A stretch of DNA of 40,159 bases, from the IMG/VR virus record IMGVR_UViG_3300031539_000115, positions 1-40,159 of that record; one strand, written 5' to 3'. The notes below the pieces were generated by a model. It was not told where the DNA came from. It made no database searches and saw only the letters and a program-made list of their open reading frames with translations. This document shows, one piece after another, positions 7,439 to 14,444 of the stretch (its first letter is position 1; the number at the start of each line of letters is the position of its first letter). The position numbers were made by a program, and so were the translations under genes. The stretch is from a virus.

Positions 7439-7455
7439 AATCGATATTATCGATT
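7439..7455. promoter_or_regulatory. Perfect inverted repeat, possible operator upstream of the permease
   Basis: AATCGAT-ATT-ATCGATT is a perfect 7-3-7 palindrome 20 bases before the permease start. It looks like a binding site for a dimeric regulator controlling the TauE/SafE gene. It lies inside the foreign-looking block, so the regulator would be a host one. Confidence 0.45.
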
Positions 7456-7474
7456 AAACAAAGGAGAATTTAAC

Positions 7475-8317
7475 ATGGAAATAACTTTAGTCACAGGATG
7501 CTTAATCTTTATCATCGCCTTTTTTGCGGAATTAACAGACTCGACACTTGGCATGGGTTACGGCACGGCCCTTACACCCATCCTTCTATTCATGGGATTT
7601 CAACCCCTAGAAGTAGTCCCGGCCATTCTGGTTTCGGAATTTGTCACTGGAATACTGGCCGGAATAGCCCATCAAAGCCTGGGAAACCTGACATTGATCA
7701 CTCCAAAGCCCTCGGGTAAAATTACCGGTTCACAGAAATTACCATTAAATTGGATAAAAAAAATAAAGGGCTTAAATGTTAACATGAAAAGCCTCATTGC
7801 AATTTCAAGCTTTGGTGTCGGCGGAACCATATTAGCAGTGGCATTAGCCATAAAACTCCCGGCTTTCTACGTAAAGCTCTATATTGGAATTCTCATCACA
7901 GCTATCGGCATACTCCTCTTCCTCACCAATAATAAAACCTATCACTTTTCCTGGAAGAGATTAAGTTTAATGGGGATTATGGCCTCATTTAATAAAGGAA
8001 TTTCAGGCGGAGGCTACGGACCCCTGATCACCGGAGGTCAAATACTCAGTGGTATTCCGGAAAAAACCGCCATTGGAATCACATCGATTTCTGAAGGACT
8101 AAGCTGCTTTGTCGGAATCATCATCTACCTGGCCTTTCGTGAAAATCCTTTTCAAAGCAGCCTTCTTCCCCTACTGGTTTGTGCCGGAACATTATCAGTG
8201 CCCTTTTCAGCCTTCTTTGTAAGCAAAATTGATGCAAAAAAATTAAGATGGTCAATGGCATGGATCACCCTTGGATTAGGAATATTTACATTAATAAAGC
8301 TAATTTTATCAAACTAA
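7475..8317 (+). CDS. TauE/SafE family membrane permease
   Basis: This inner-membrane protein has 280 residues and about eight hydrophobic segments. It is of the TauE/SafE family, which exports or imports sulfite, sulfonates or other organic anions. A GMGYG motif follows the first segment (about residue 27), and a second glycine-rich GGGYGPL (about residue 175) marks the family's internal duplication. The loop at about 75-100 is basic. Length is normal and the ORF is intact, with AAAGGAG upstream. Phages rarely carry this family; here it sits between two broken phage genes and faces a broken deaminase gene, so it most likely came as a piece of bacterial chromosome. Confidence 0.85.
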   Translation: MEITLVTGCLIFIIAFFAELTDSTLGMGYGTALTPILLFMGFQPLEVVPAILVSEFVTGILAGIAHQSLGNLTLITPKPSGKITGSQKLPLNWIKKIKGLNVNMKSLIAISSFGVGGTILAVALAIKLPAFYVKLYIGILITAIGILLFLTNNKTYHFSWKRLSLMGIMASFNKGISGGGYGPLITGGQILSGIPEKTAIGITSISEGLSCFVGIIIYLAFRENPFQSSLLPLLVCAGTLSVPFSAFFVSKIDAKKLRWSMAWITLGLGIFTLIKLILSN

Positions 8318-8376
8318 AACGCTGGGTTCGACATGAAATCACTGAATTTTAAGCAATAATCATGGTCCAGATAAAA

Positions 8377-8619
8377 TTAAAGCTCATCATAGACAAAATG
8401 TTCAATTTCAATGCCCGCCGAACGAAAAAGTTCCAGAGAATCACGAAGGCGGTAATCTTGATTATAAAAAATCTTCTTCACCCCGCCGAGATTGATAATC
8501 CGCTTAGCGCACATCACACAAGGAAGATGGGTCACAAAAAAATATTTAGCGGTCTCGAGTGGATAACAGGTCGAATAATAAACGTCGGTCTGGGTTGGAA
8601 TTTTTGGGACTATAAACAT
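8377..8619 (-). pseudogene. C-terminal fragment of a dCMP deaminase-like protein
   Basis: The reading frame encodes the zinc-binding PCVMCAKRI helix start, the strand KKIFYNQDY and the terminal HFVYDE of cytidine/deoxycytidylate deaminases. The catalytic HAE segment, which lies N-terminal in the family, is missing. Homology begins at about the TDVYYST strand (near 8600), and the residues before it run into phage sequence of the other strand. The gene was therefore cut at the right edge of the foreign-looking block. It converges with the permease gene with a 59-base gap. It is unlikely to be active. Confidence 0.7.
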
Positions 8620-8913
8620 TTAATATTTTCTACACCTGACGGCCAGATAAATTTCTTTTTTAGTTTGTTGTGGCTTGCCTTGTCTCCTGTTGCTTTCTGG
8701 GTAGACGACGCTGCAAGGCGAACATATGATATTTTTGGTATAGAAAAAATAGCCATGGTTGAAAGTGCCAAGGCGTCAATAATGGCATCTAGAGCACAAA
8801 GATTTTCGGAGAATTGTAAGAGAACATGGGTTGAAAGGGCCAAAGATCCTTCGTCTAAGTTATATCCAAATCAAGACCTTAGAGATTTAATGGGGCCTGA
8901 AAATAAATCTTGA
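8605..8913 (+). pseudogene. Phage gene lacking its start (fused out of frame context to the deaminase antisense)
   Basis: An open frame runs from 8362 to 8913, but its first half is only the antisense of the deaminase fragment. From about 8605 it looks like a real phage protein: an aromatic hydrophobic stretch (FFSLLWLALSPVAFW) followed by about 60 charged helical residues ending in MGPENKS. No start codon with a ribosome site lies near 8605, so the N-terminus was lost at the junction. The promoter of the next gene follows the stop directly. Family unknown. Confidence 0.55.
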
Positions 8914-8938
8914 CAAAATGTGATTTATTGTATATATT
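8910..8938 (+). promoter_or_regulatory. Sigma70-type promoter
   Basis: TTGACA (8910-8915), 17 bases and TATATT (8933-8938) are followed by AAAGGAGATTGATATG. Its layout matches the promoters at 3862 and 20552 (- strand), including the GGAGATTGAT leader, so it belongs to the same promoter class. Confidence 0.8.
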
Positions 8939-8956
8939 ATTAGAAAGGAGATTGAT

Positions 8957-9238
8957 ATGAGAAGAAAGATCATTATAGATTTATTTTGCATTATAGTTTT
9001 ATCATTATTTGCCTGGATTAATGTTTTGGCTTTTAGCGAAGTATTTTTTGCTGAGGAAGAAGTAGAATCTATTTTTGGATGGATCGTGTTTCTTGCTTTA
9101 GAGGGTGTTATTGCTCTTATATGTTTTTGTTGTATTCTTTCGTTCTTGACTGAAGAATTCATAGCACCTTTTCTTTCTGAAAAAATAACAGACTTTTGGG
9201 AGTGGATCGACGAACTGGACAGCCGCGATGAAGATTAA
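8957..9238 (+). CDS. Small two-pass membrane protein (93 aa)
   Basis: There are two hydrophobic segments, about residues 5-27 and 39-63, separated by an acidic loop (FAEEEVES). A charged, acidic C-terminal tail (about 30 residues, ending DSRDED) probably lies on one face of the membrane. It has its own strong promoter and ribosome site and overlaps the glycosyltransferase start by 11 bases. Together with the glycosyltransferase it could form a membrane-associated surface-modification pair. That link is positional only; GtrA-like flippases are larger, with four segments. Confidence 0.6.
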   Translation: MRRKIIIDLFCIIVLSLFAWINVLAFSEVFFAEEEVESIFGWIVFLALEGVIALICFCCILSFLTEEFIAPFLSEKITDFWEWIDELDSRDED

Positions 9239-9929
9239 AATAATAACAGCGGTTTTTGACTACCCAGGAAAAAATGAGTATTCAAGATGTTTGACAGCGC
9301 TTGAGAATTCAATCAAAGCTAACGCGCCAAACGTGGAATTTACTTGTATTCAGCTTGAACCTCCAGCGACGTGTTTTGCCTGGAATAAACCAGGCTGGCA
9401 CAATAACCATATCAAGCTCAGGGCTTATTCTAGTGTAAAAATTGATTGTCCGACGTTTTTTGTTGATGCAGATACAATTGTTTTAAAAGACCTCACTCCT
9501 CTCGTGTCTGAGGATTTTGACATTGCAATTGCTGAGCGGCCAGAGAGAGCAAAGGCGCCTTTCAATATGGGCGTTATTTTGTTTATGCCAACAGATAAGG
9601 CTATAGCGTTCATGGGCGACTGGATAGGTATTGATGAACTGATGTTGAAAAATATAGAGCTACACATGGAATATCGGAATAAATATTCCGGTCAAAATCA
9701 ATCATCCTTTGGTTTTTTGTATGAGAGATCGCAGAATATAATCATAGACAAATACCCTACAAAAATAATGAACGCAGTAGAGCAAGATTGGGGCGACATA
9801 AGCCAAGCATTTATATTGCATGTCAAAACACGTCTTAGGGATGCCGCTCTTGGTGACCTTCCGATTGAACGTATACACTCTCGATTACAAACAGGAGTCC
9901 AACTTTGGCGACAGTACGAAAAAGCTTGA
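9228..9929 (+). CDS. GT-A fold glycosyltransferase, paralogue 2
   Basis: This 233-residue protein has a DxD motif in FFVDADTIVLKD (D80, D82), an FNMGVILF acceptor-loop segment, NQSSFGFLY and a late HVKTRLRD. It aligns along its whole length with the protein at 3056, including the NAVEQDW/NAVDTDW segment, so the two are close paralogues. It lacks that protein's basic tail. It is translated from an ATG inside the end of the membrane protein gene. Donor and acceptor sugars are unknown. Confidence 0.75.
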   Translation: MKIKIITAVFDYPGKNEYSRCLTALENSIKANAPNVEFTCIQLEPPATCFAWNKPGWHNNHIKLRAYSSVKIDCPTFFVDADTIVLKDLTPLVSEDFDIAIAERPERAKAPFNMGVILFMPTDKAIAFMGDWIGIDELMLKNIELHMEYRNKYSGQNQSSFGFLYERSQNIIIDKYPTKIMNAVEQDWGDISQAFILHVKTRLRDAALGDLPIERIHSRLQTGVQLWRQYEKA

Positions 9930-9954
9930 CTTTTGACAATGTTAGTATTAGCTT
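9926..9954 (+). promoter_or_regulatory. Promoter-like sequence before the C5 methyltransferase
   Basis: TTGACT, 17 bases and TAGCTT are followed by ATATATAAGGAG. This is the same arrangement as at 4751. An alternative pairing, TTGACA at 9933 with TATATA at 9956, has a better score by eye but would start the RNA inside or after the ribosome site. It overlaps the end of the glycosyltransferase gene. Confidence 0.45.
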
Positions 9955-9972
9955 ATATATAAGGAGTATGAA

Positions 9973-10995
9973 ATGATTGTATTAAGTTTATTTGACGGTT
10001 ACGCTGGAGGATTGGAATCTTTAAAACGCGCAGGAATAAAGGTTGATAAATATTATGCATCAGAAGTCGATAAGTACGCAATACAAATAGCGATGAAAAA
10101 CCATCCCGAGATGATACATCTCGGAGACGTAACAAAATGGCGAGAATGGGATATTGGAAAGCCTGATGTTATAATAGCTGGCTCGCCTTGCCAGGGGTTT
10201 TCTTTCGCGGGCAAACAATTTAATTTTAATGATGAACGCTCAAAGTTGTTTTTCGACTTCGTGGACATTTTGAAACACTATAAACCAAAATATTTTTTGC
10301 TTGAGAATGTGAAGATGAAAAAGGAATATCAAGATGTCATTAGTAAAATAATAGGAGTCGATCCAATAGAAATTAATTCCGCATTGGTAAGCGCCCAGAA
10401 CAGGAAACGACTTTATTGGACAAATATTATAGGTGTAACACAGCCAGAGGACAGAGGTATTTTTTTAAAAGATATCATAGAAGGTAATGAGATGAGCGTA
10501 ATGGCTGGTCGAATTGTCGGAAGAGCAAGGGTAAACGGTAAGCGAATTGACCATAAGCAATCTGTTGCTGGGATAACAAATCAAGAGCTTGAAATAAATA
10601 AAAACCCTCAAAAAACAAATACTTTAAGCACAGTTAGCAAAGATAATGTTTTAGTACTGAAAAAAGTAAGTAAAGATATATGCAAAAAAACTAAAAACTA
10701 TATACAATACGATTTAAACAACACTGGGAATGATAGTTGTGATCAAAGACTATACTATAAGCATACTGAAAAAGGAAGAACATTATCAGCGAATATTTCA
10801 TCTATAATTAAGGTAATAGAGGCAGAAGATGGAGACTATTACTACTATAGAAATTTTACAGTAATTGAATGTGAACGTCTCCAAACTTTACCAGATAACT
10901 ATACTGAAGGTGTAAGCAATACACAACGATATAAAATGCTTGGAAACGGCTTCAATATAGAAACCGTGACACACATATTAGGGAGTATGAAATGA
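9973..10995 (+). CDS. C5-cytosine DNA methyltransferase
   Basis: This 340-residue enzyme has all main motifs of the family: I (LSLFDGYAGG, 4-13), IV with catalytic Cys73 (GSPCQGFSFAG), VI (ENV, 111-113), VIII (QNRKR, 142-146), a variable target-recognition region (about 165-290), and IX/X (ERLQTLPDNYT and MLGNGF). It appears complete and active. No endonuclease is nearby, so it is an orphan enzyme likely to shield phage DNA from restriction. The start follows AAGGAG by six bases, and the stop overlaps the next ORF (ATGA). Confidence 0.93.
   Translation: MIVLSLFDGYAGGLESLKRAGIKVDKYYASEVDKYAIQIAMKNHPEMIHLGDVTKWREWDIGKPDVIIAGSPCQGFSFAGKQFNFNDERSKLFFDFVDILKHYKPKYFLLENVKMKKEYQDVISKIIGVDPIEINSALVSAQNRKRLYWTNIIGVTQPEDRGIFLKDIIEGNEMSVMAGRIVGRARVNGKRIDHKQSVAGITNQELEINKNPQKTNTLSTVSKDNVLVLKKVSKDICKKTKNYIQYDLNNTGNDSCDQRLYYKHTEKGRTLSANISSIIKVIEAEDGDYYYYRNFTVIECERLQTLPDNYTEGVSNTQRYKMLGNGFNIETVTHILGSMK
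10106..10124. repeat. 8-bp perfect hairpin with 3-base loop inside the C5 methyltransferase gene
   Basis: CCGAGATG-ATA-CATCTCGG is a perfect palindrome, at codons 45-51. It could be a site for the enzyme's own control or chance. No T run follows, so it is not a terminator. Confidence 0.5.
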
Positions 10996-11177
10996 ACCTA
11001 AAAAAACAAGACAACATTATAAGCGACTTGATTTATGCGATAGAGGCGCAACAAGTAGAGATTAGCGACTTCGAGGAGGAATTTATTAGTTCTATTTGGA
11101 GCAAGATTTCTCACGGCTGCAAGCTATCTCACAAAGAAGAGCACATTTTAGTAAAAATTCACGGGAGGATCGCATGA
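10992..11177 (+). CDS. Hypothetical small acidic protein (61 aa)
   Basis: This is a helical 61-residue protein, acidic in its first two thirds (QQVEISDFEEEF), with a basic His-rich end (SHKEEHILVKIHGRIA). It starts at an ATGA overlap with the C5 methyltransferase and overlaps the following glycosyltransferase by four bases, so it is a translationally coupled link. No family is recognised. Confidence 0.55.
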   Translation: MNLKKQDNIISDLIYAIEAQQVEISDFEEEFISSIWSKISHGCKLSHKEEHILVKIHGRIA

Positions 11178-11902
11178 AAAAACCGATAGTATTTTCAATA
11201 TGGTTTGACCGCCACGAAGAGATAAGCCGATATAAAGAATATTCCAAGGTTTGGAAGGTCTCAGCAGAAAAGCACCTTAAAGACGTTGAACATCATTGTA
11301 TGGCTGTTGATCCTCCAAACTTTGATGATCCGTGTCCGGTTTTTCATCGTGGAGACCGTAAGATCGGACCGTCAAAAACGCTTTCCTGGTTGAAAAAGAT
11401 TGATATGTGGGAAAAACTTATTGATAAGCATCCAGACCGGCCTATATTAATGTGCGACACTGATATTGCTTTTTTCGGTAATCCGTTCGACGAGTTGCTG
11501 GCTGGAGAATTTGATTTCGATGTTGCATTATGCGGCAACAATACCGGAGCGGTATATTTTAGCGGTAGTAAGAAATCTCGCGAATTTATGAGGCAGTGGT
11601 GGTTTACGACGCACTATTTATTCGATCGTCCTAAGTTGTATCAAAAATTGGACAAGAAATATAAGGGGTTGGATCAATCCTCAATGGGTTATATGCTTGA
11701 GCAAGGCAGCCATAACGCGGATGTTTTACAGTTGCCAAGAAGATTCCATTCAATTTGGAACGATTACGAACACCCTTGTTACTTGATGCATTATCATAGT
11801 TCGCTTAAGAGCGTTGTTTTCAACGAAAAAAAAACGCCACTACTTGGCGCCGTGCAATATTACAAAGACGCTTGGTTAGCGTATAGAAGCGAGGTTGAAT
11901 AA
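11174..11902 (+). CDS. GT-A fold glycosyltransferase, paralogue 3
   Basis: The start at 11174 follows GGGAGG; the longer frame upstream is only overlap with the previous gene. The 242-residue protein has a DxD in MCDTDIAFFGNP (D95, D97), GAVYFSGSKKS in place of the NGGMLF loop, LDQSSMGYML and a late MHYHSSLK. These match the positions of the same motifs in the proteins at 3056 and 9228, at lower overall similarity. It opens the run glycosyltransferase, sulfotransferase, SAM methyltransferase, portal, all overlapping or touching. Confidence 0.7.
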   Translation: MKKPIVFSIWFDRHEEISRYKEYSKVWKVSAEKHLKDVEHHCMAVDPPNFDDPCPVFHRGDRKIGPSKTLSWLKKIDMWEKLIDKHPDRPILMCDTDIAFFGNPFDELLAGEFDFDVALCGNNTGAVYFSGSKKSREFMRQWWFTTHYLFDRPKLYQKLDKKYKGLDQSSMGYMLEQGSHNADVLQLPRRFHSIWNDYEHPCYLMHYHSSLKSVVFNEKKTPLLGAVQYYKDAWLAYRSEVE

Positions 11903-12492
11903 TGATAGTAATAATATTAGGAATGCACAAATCAGGCACAACGCTAATTGCAAAAACACTACATGAGTCAGGAATAAATATGGGCGTCACAAGTTACGGG
12001 GATTATCCAAGATGTAAATATGAGGACCCGATTGTTCAGCAAATTACAAAACAGCTTGTGCATGGTAAGCAGAACAGGCACAGCCTTGATATTCCAACTT
12101 CAGATATGTCAAAATTTGTTACACAAGAAATATTTGATCGGATGAAGGACTATGTAATAGACAGGGTTCATAAGCACGGTTATGATTGGGGCTTTAAATT
12201 CCCTGATGTAACTTTGTGTTATGATCTCTGGAAACAAATACTGCCTTATCATATCGCTATAGGCGTGAAAAGAAAGCGCGAATCAATTATAAATCATTAT
12301 TTACGCCGAAAAACAAAACTGCACACGGTTGACGAAATCAACCGTGTGTGCGACTTGTATGAAGAGGCACTTTTAGTGTATAATGTCCCTATTGTTAATT
12401 ATGAGGATTATTTAGAGCTTGGAACTAAGCCACTTGAAGATATCCTCAAAATCAAGCTAAAGGACTGTAGAATACATGGGAAGCAGAAGTAA
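11902..12492 (+). CDS. Sulfotransferase-like protein
   Basis: The N-terminus, MIVIILGMHKSGTTLIAKTL, is the PAPS-binding loop of the sulfotransferase superfamily (G-M-H-(K/R)-S-G-T-T). Later segments include GFKFPDVTLCYDLW and GVKRKRESIINHYL, where the 3'-phosphate-binding Arg/Ser region is expected. The enzyme would move sulfate from PAPS to a glycan hydroxyl. At 196 residues it is a minimal version. Its start shares one base with the glycosyltransferase stop (TAATG), which points to joint action on the same glycan. A kinase-like P-loop is an alternative reading, but the HKSGTT pattern favours sulfotransferase. Confidence 0.7.
   Translation: MIVIILGMHKSGTTLIAKTLHESGINMGVTSYGDYPRCKYEDPIVQQITKQLVHGKQNRHSLDIPTSDMSKFVTQEIFDRMKDYVIDRVHKHGYDWGFKFPDVTLCYDLWKQILPYHIAIGVKRKRESIINHYLRRKTKLHTVDEINRVCDLYEEALLVYNVPIVNYEDYLELGTKPLEDILKIKLKDCRIHGKQK
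12321..12349. repeat. 12-bp perfect inverted repeat with 5-base loop inside the sulfotransferase gene
   Basis: GCACACGGTTGA at 12321-12332 is the exact complement of 12338-12349, around the loop CGAAA. The RNA would form a very stable hairpin in mid-gene. No T tract follows, so it is not an ordinary terminator. It encodes part of HTVDEINRVC. Confidence 0.75.
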
Positions 12493-13012
12493 AGAGATTT
12501 CAAAACGTTTTAAATATGACCAAAATATTGTTGGAGTTGAAGTCGGCGTAAGATATGGAAAAAACGCCGAACAACTCCTTTGTAATTTACCCAATTTAAA
12601 ACTCTATCTTGTTGACAGGTGGGAGAAGCCGCCAATCGGAGATTCTTATTATAAATCTGGCGACGGTGTGGCTCAAAGAGCAGCGGGGCATTTAAAGAGG
12701 GCTTACAAACAAACAAAAGAACGCCTTGCAAGGTTTAAGACGAGGACAACGTTTCTTAGAACAGATTCTTGTGCCGCTTCTGAAATGTTTTCAGACGGTC
12801 TTTTTGATTTTGTTTTTATTGACGCAGATCATTCATATGATGGCGTTAAAAAGGATATAATTTGCTGGCTGCCAAAAGTAAAAAAAGGCGGCTATTTGTG
12901 TGGCCATGATTATGGTCATGTTAAAATTGGGGAAGTCAAAAGGGCTGTTGATGAACTTCTTGATAGTGTTGAATTATGCTCTGATATGACCTGGTTTTGG
13001 AGGAAGTGCTAA
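12476..13012 (+). CDS. Class I SAM-dependent methyltransferase (Methyltransf_24-like)
   Basis: The 178-residue protein has motif I VEVGVRYGKN (21-30) and the post-II/IV region FVFIDADHSYDGVKKDI (from 113), followed by GGYLCGHDYGH. This pattern is typical of small-molecule or sugar O-methyltransferases often found among glycan biosynthesis genes, not of DNA methyltransferases. It overlaps the sulfotransferase gene by 17 bases and touches the portal gene. Methylation of a glycan made by the neighbouring enzymes is inferred from position. Confidence 0.75.
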   Translation: MGSRSKEISKRFKYDQNIVGVEVGVRYGKNAEQLLCNLPNLKLYLVDRWEKPPIGDSYYKSGDGVAQRAAGHLKRAYKQTKERLARFKTRTTFLRTDSCAASEMFSDGLFDFVFIDADHSYDGVKKDIICWLPKVKKGGYLCGHDYGHVKIGEVKRAVDELLDSVELCSDMTWFWRKC

Positions 13013-13013
13013 T

Positions 13014-14444
13014 ATGGGAATTTTCGACTGGCTAAAAGGCAAGCAAACAATAGACAATAGCAATGTGACAAAATTTTCACCAAGAAGGCCGGCCCCGAGA
13101 GACTGGACCGACGATCTTGTTGTAAATAAAGAATTAACAAAAGGCTTGTTTCATAATACCTACCCAGGAATGAAGCTTGCCGGGGGCCTGGCCTTTGCTC
13201 CGATTGCGATTCCTGTCTGGCTTATGGGCTATCCGGTTCCAAGTCCTGTCGAGGAAGACGAAAGCGCCAGTGAGGACATTGAGTATTTGCTTGATCATTT
13301 TAAAACAGAAATGAAACAAATACATTTACAGTGTCATAGAGATGGGACAATATGGATTTTTCCGAAATGGGTAGCTTCGTTAAATAAGCTTATTTGGGAG
13401 TTTATACCCGATCCGTCAGTCTCGGACATTATAAGAGATATTGAAACCGGCGAGATAGTCGAAATAATAGTTGATGAACTTTTGGGAATAAAAATAGGAG
13501 AAAATAAAGTTGTATATGTCAGAAGAAAAAGATACTTTACGACAAAAAAAATAACAGAGCTTTGGCTTGAAGGGAAAGATCAGGTTCCAAAAGAACTAAA
13601 ATCTAAAACTTATAGAAATATCGCTGGCATCTTGCCGGTTCCTTTTTCTAATAACAAAGATGCTGAAGAAGTTAGGGGATATCCAGACCTTGAGAGAATA
13701 ATCACGGATTTAAAATCATATCATGATATTGATCTGCAGCGGTCGAATATGCTTGCAAAGTTTCAGCCAAAAATGGTTCAGCGTGTTAATGATCCTGCAT
13801 CCTGGCTATCAAATAACGGATATACAGACATTAACCAAATCAAAGTTTACGATCTTGATGTTATAATCAACAAAGGAGAAGTTGAAGCTACGGAATTTCA
13901 GTCTCTTGATTTTTCAGCTTATACGGCATACGAAGGCGCATTAAAGCAAAAATTTCAAAAGATAGTTGAGGCGTCCGGAGTTCCTGAGATTGCCTGGGGA
14001 TTGAAGACAACCGGAAACAACGCCAGTGTTGAAGAATCAATGGCTTCGCTTGTGAAATTTGTGATAGACAAGCAAGAGCAAAAAACAAATCAATATGAAA
14101 AATTGTTTTTTGCTTCGCTATCATTATATCGGATGGCCACAATCGGAGGCTCTGGAGTGCCTTTAAAAATAAAATGGAATGACCTTGACGCTGTCAGCGA
14201 TGCAACAAAAGCGACTGTCTTTAAAGGCTTTGCCGAAGCGGTCGGCGTATTGGTTAAGAATGCAGCAATGACCAAAGAGCAGCTATTAAACCTGTGGACT
14301 CAATTATATCCAAAAGCAACAAAGGAGGAATATGATATTTTCGTACTTGGCCTGTCAGATATGGCTCAGCACGTACAATATACCAATGCGAGTTATTCTG
14401 AGACATTGGATTTTAAACAACAAGAAGAGGAGATAACAGAATGA
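13014..14444 (+). CDS. Portal protein
   Basis: This forms the dodecameric ring at the capsid vertex through which DNA enters. The 476-residue protein fits the SPP1-gp6/DUF935-like portal group. It has an early KGLFHNTYPGMKLAG region, a beta-rich wing with DIETGEIVEII, the PVPFSNNKDAEEVRGYPDLE segment, and a long stem helix (AYEGALKQKFQKIVEASGVP) followed by a clip-like LKTTGNNASVEESMASL. The length is usual. It starts two bases after the SAM methyltransferase gene and ends in an ATGA overlap with the sugar dehydrogenase gene, an unusual neighbour. Confidence 0.82.
   Translation: MGIFDWLKGKQTIDNSNVTKFSPRRPAPRDWTDDLVVNKELTKGLFHNTYPGMKLAGGLAFAPIAIPVWLMGYPVPSPVEEDESASEDIEYLLDHFKTEMKQIHLQCHRDGTIWIFPKWVASLNKLIWEFIPDPSVSDIIRDIETGEIVEIIVDELLGIKIGENKVVYVRRKRYFTTKKITELWLEGKDQVPKELKSKTYRNIAGILPVPFSNNKDAEEVRGYPDLERIITDLKSYHDIDLQRSNMLAKFQPKMVQRVNDPASWLSNNGYTDINQIKVYDLDVIINKGEVEATEFQSLDFSAYTAYEGALKQKFQKIVEASGVPEIAWGLKTTGNNASVEESMASLVKFVIDKQEQKTNQYEKLFFASLSLYRMATIGGSGVPLKIKWNDLDAVSDATKATVFKGFAEAVGVLVKNAAMTKEQLLNLWTQLYPKATKEEYDIFVLGLSDMAQHVQYTNASYSETLDFKQQEEEITE

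Larger units (their letters stand above)
7425..8604. other. Foreign-looking block carrying a permease gene and a deaminase fragment
   Basis: Phage coding sequence breaks off near 7424 on the left (methyltransferase without its motif I) and resumes near 8605 on the right (a gene without its start). Between them are a full-length cellular transporter and a convergent deaminase fragment cut at the right edge. The block reads as more GC-rich than its neighbours. Either a piece of bacterial chromosome was inserted by recombination or the sequence is an assembly chimera. No transposase or flanking repeats were seen. Confidence 0.6.

Noticed and set aside
8362-8604. First half of the + strand frame 8362-8913 as a genuine protein N-terminus
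   Set aside because: It is the antisense of a recognisable deaminase fragment, has no ribosome site, and its sequence shows no domain.
3056-11902. Glycosyltransferases as DNA base glucosylation enzymes like those of T4
   Set aside because: Not excluded, but no hydroxymethylating enzyme or altered-nucleotide synthesis gene is present apart from a broken deaminase fragment of foreign origin. Late-gene coupling fits a surface or virion role better.
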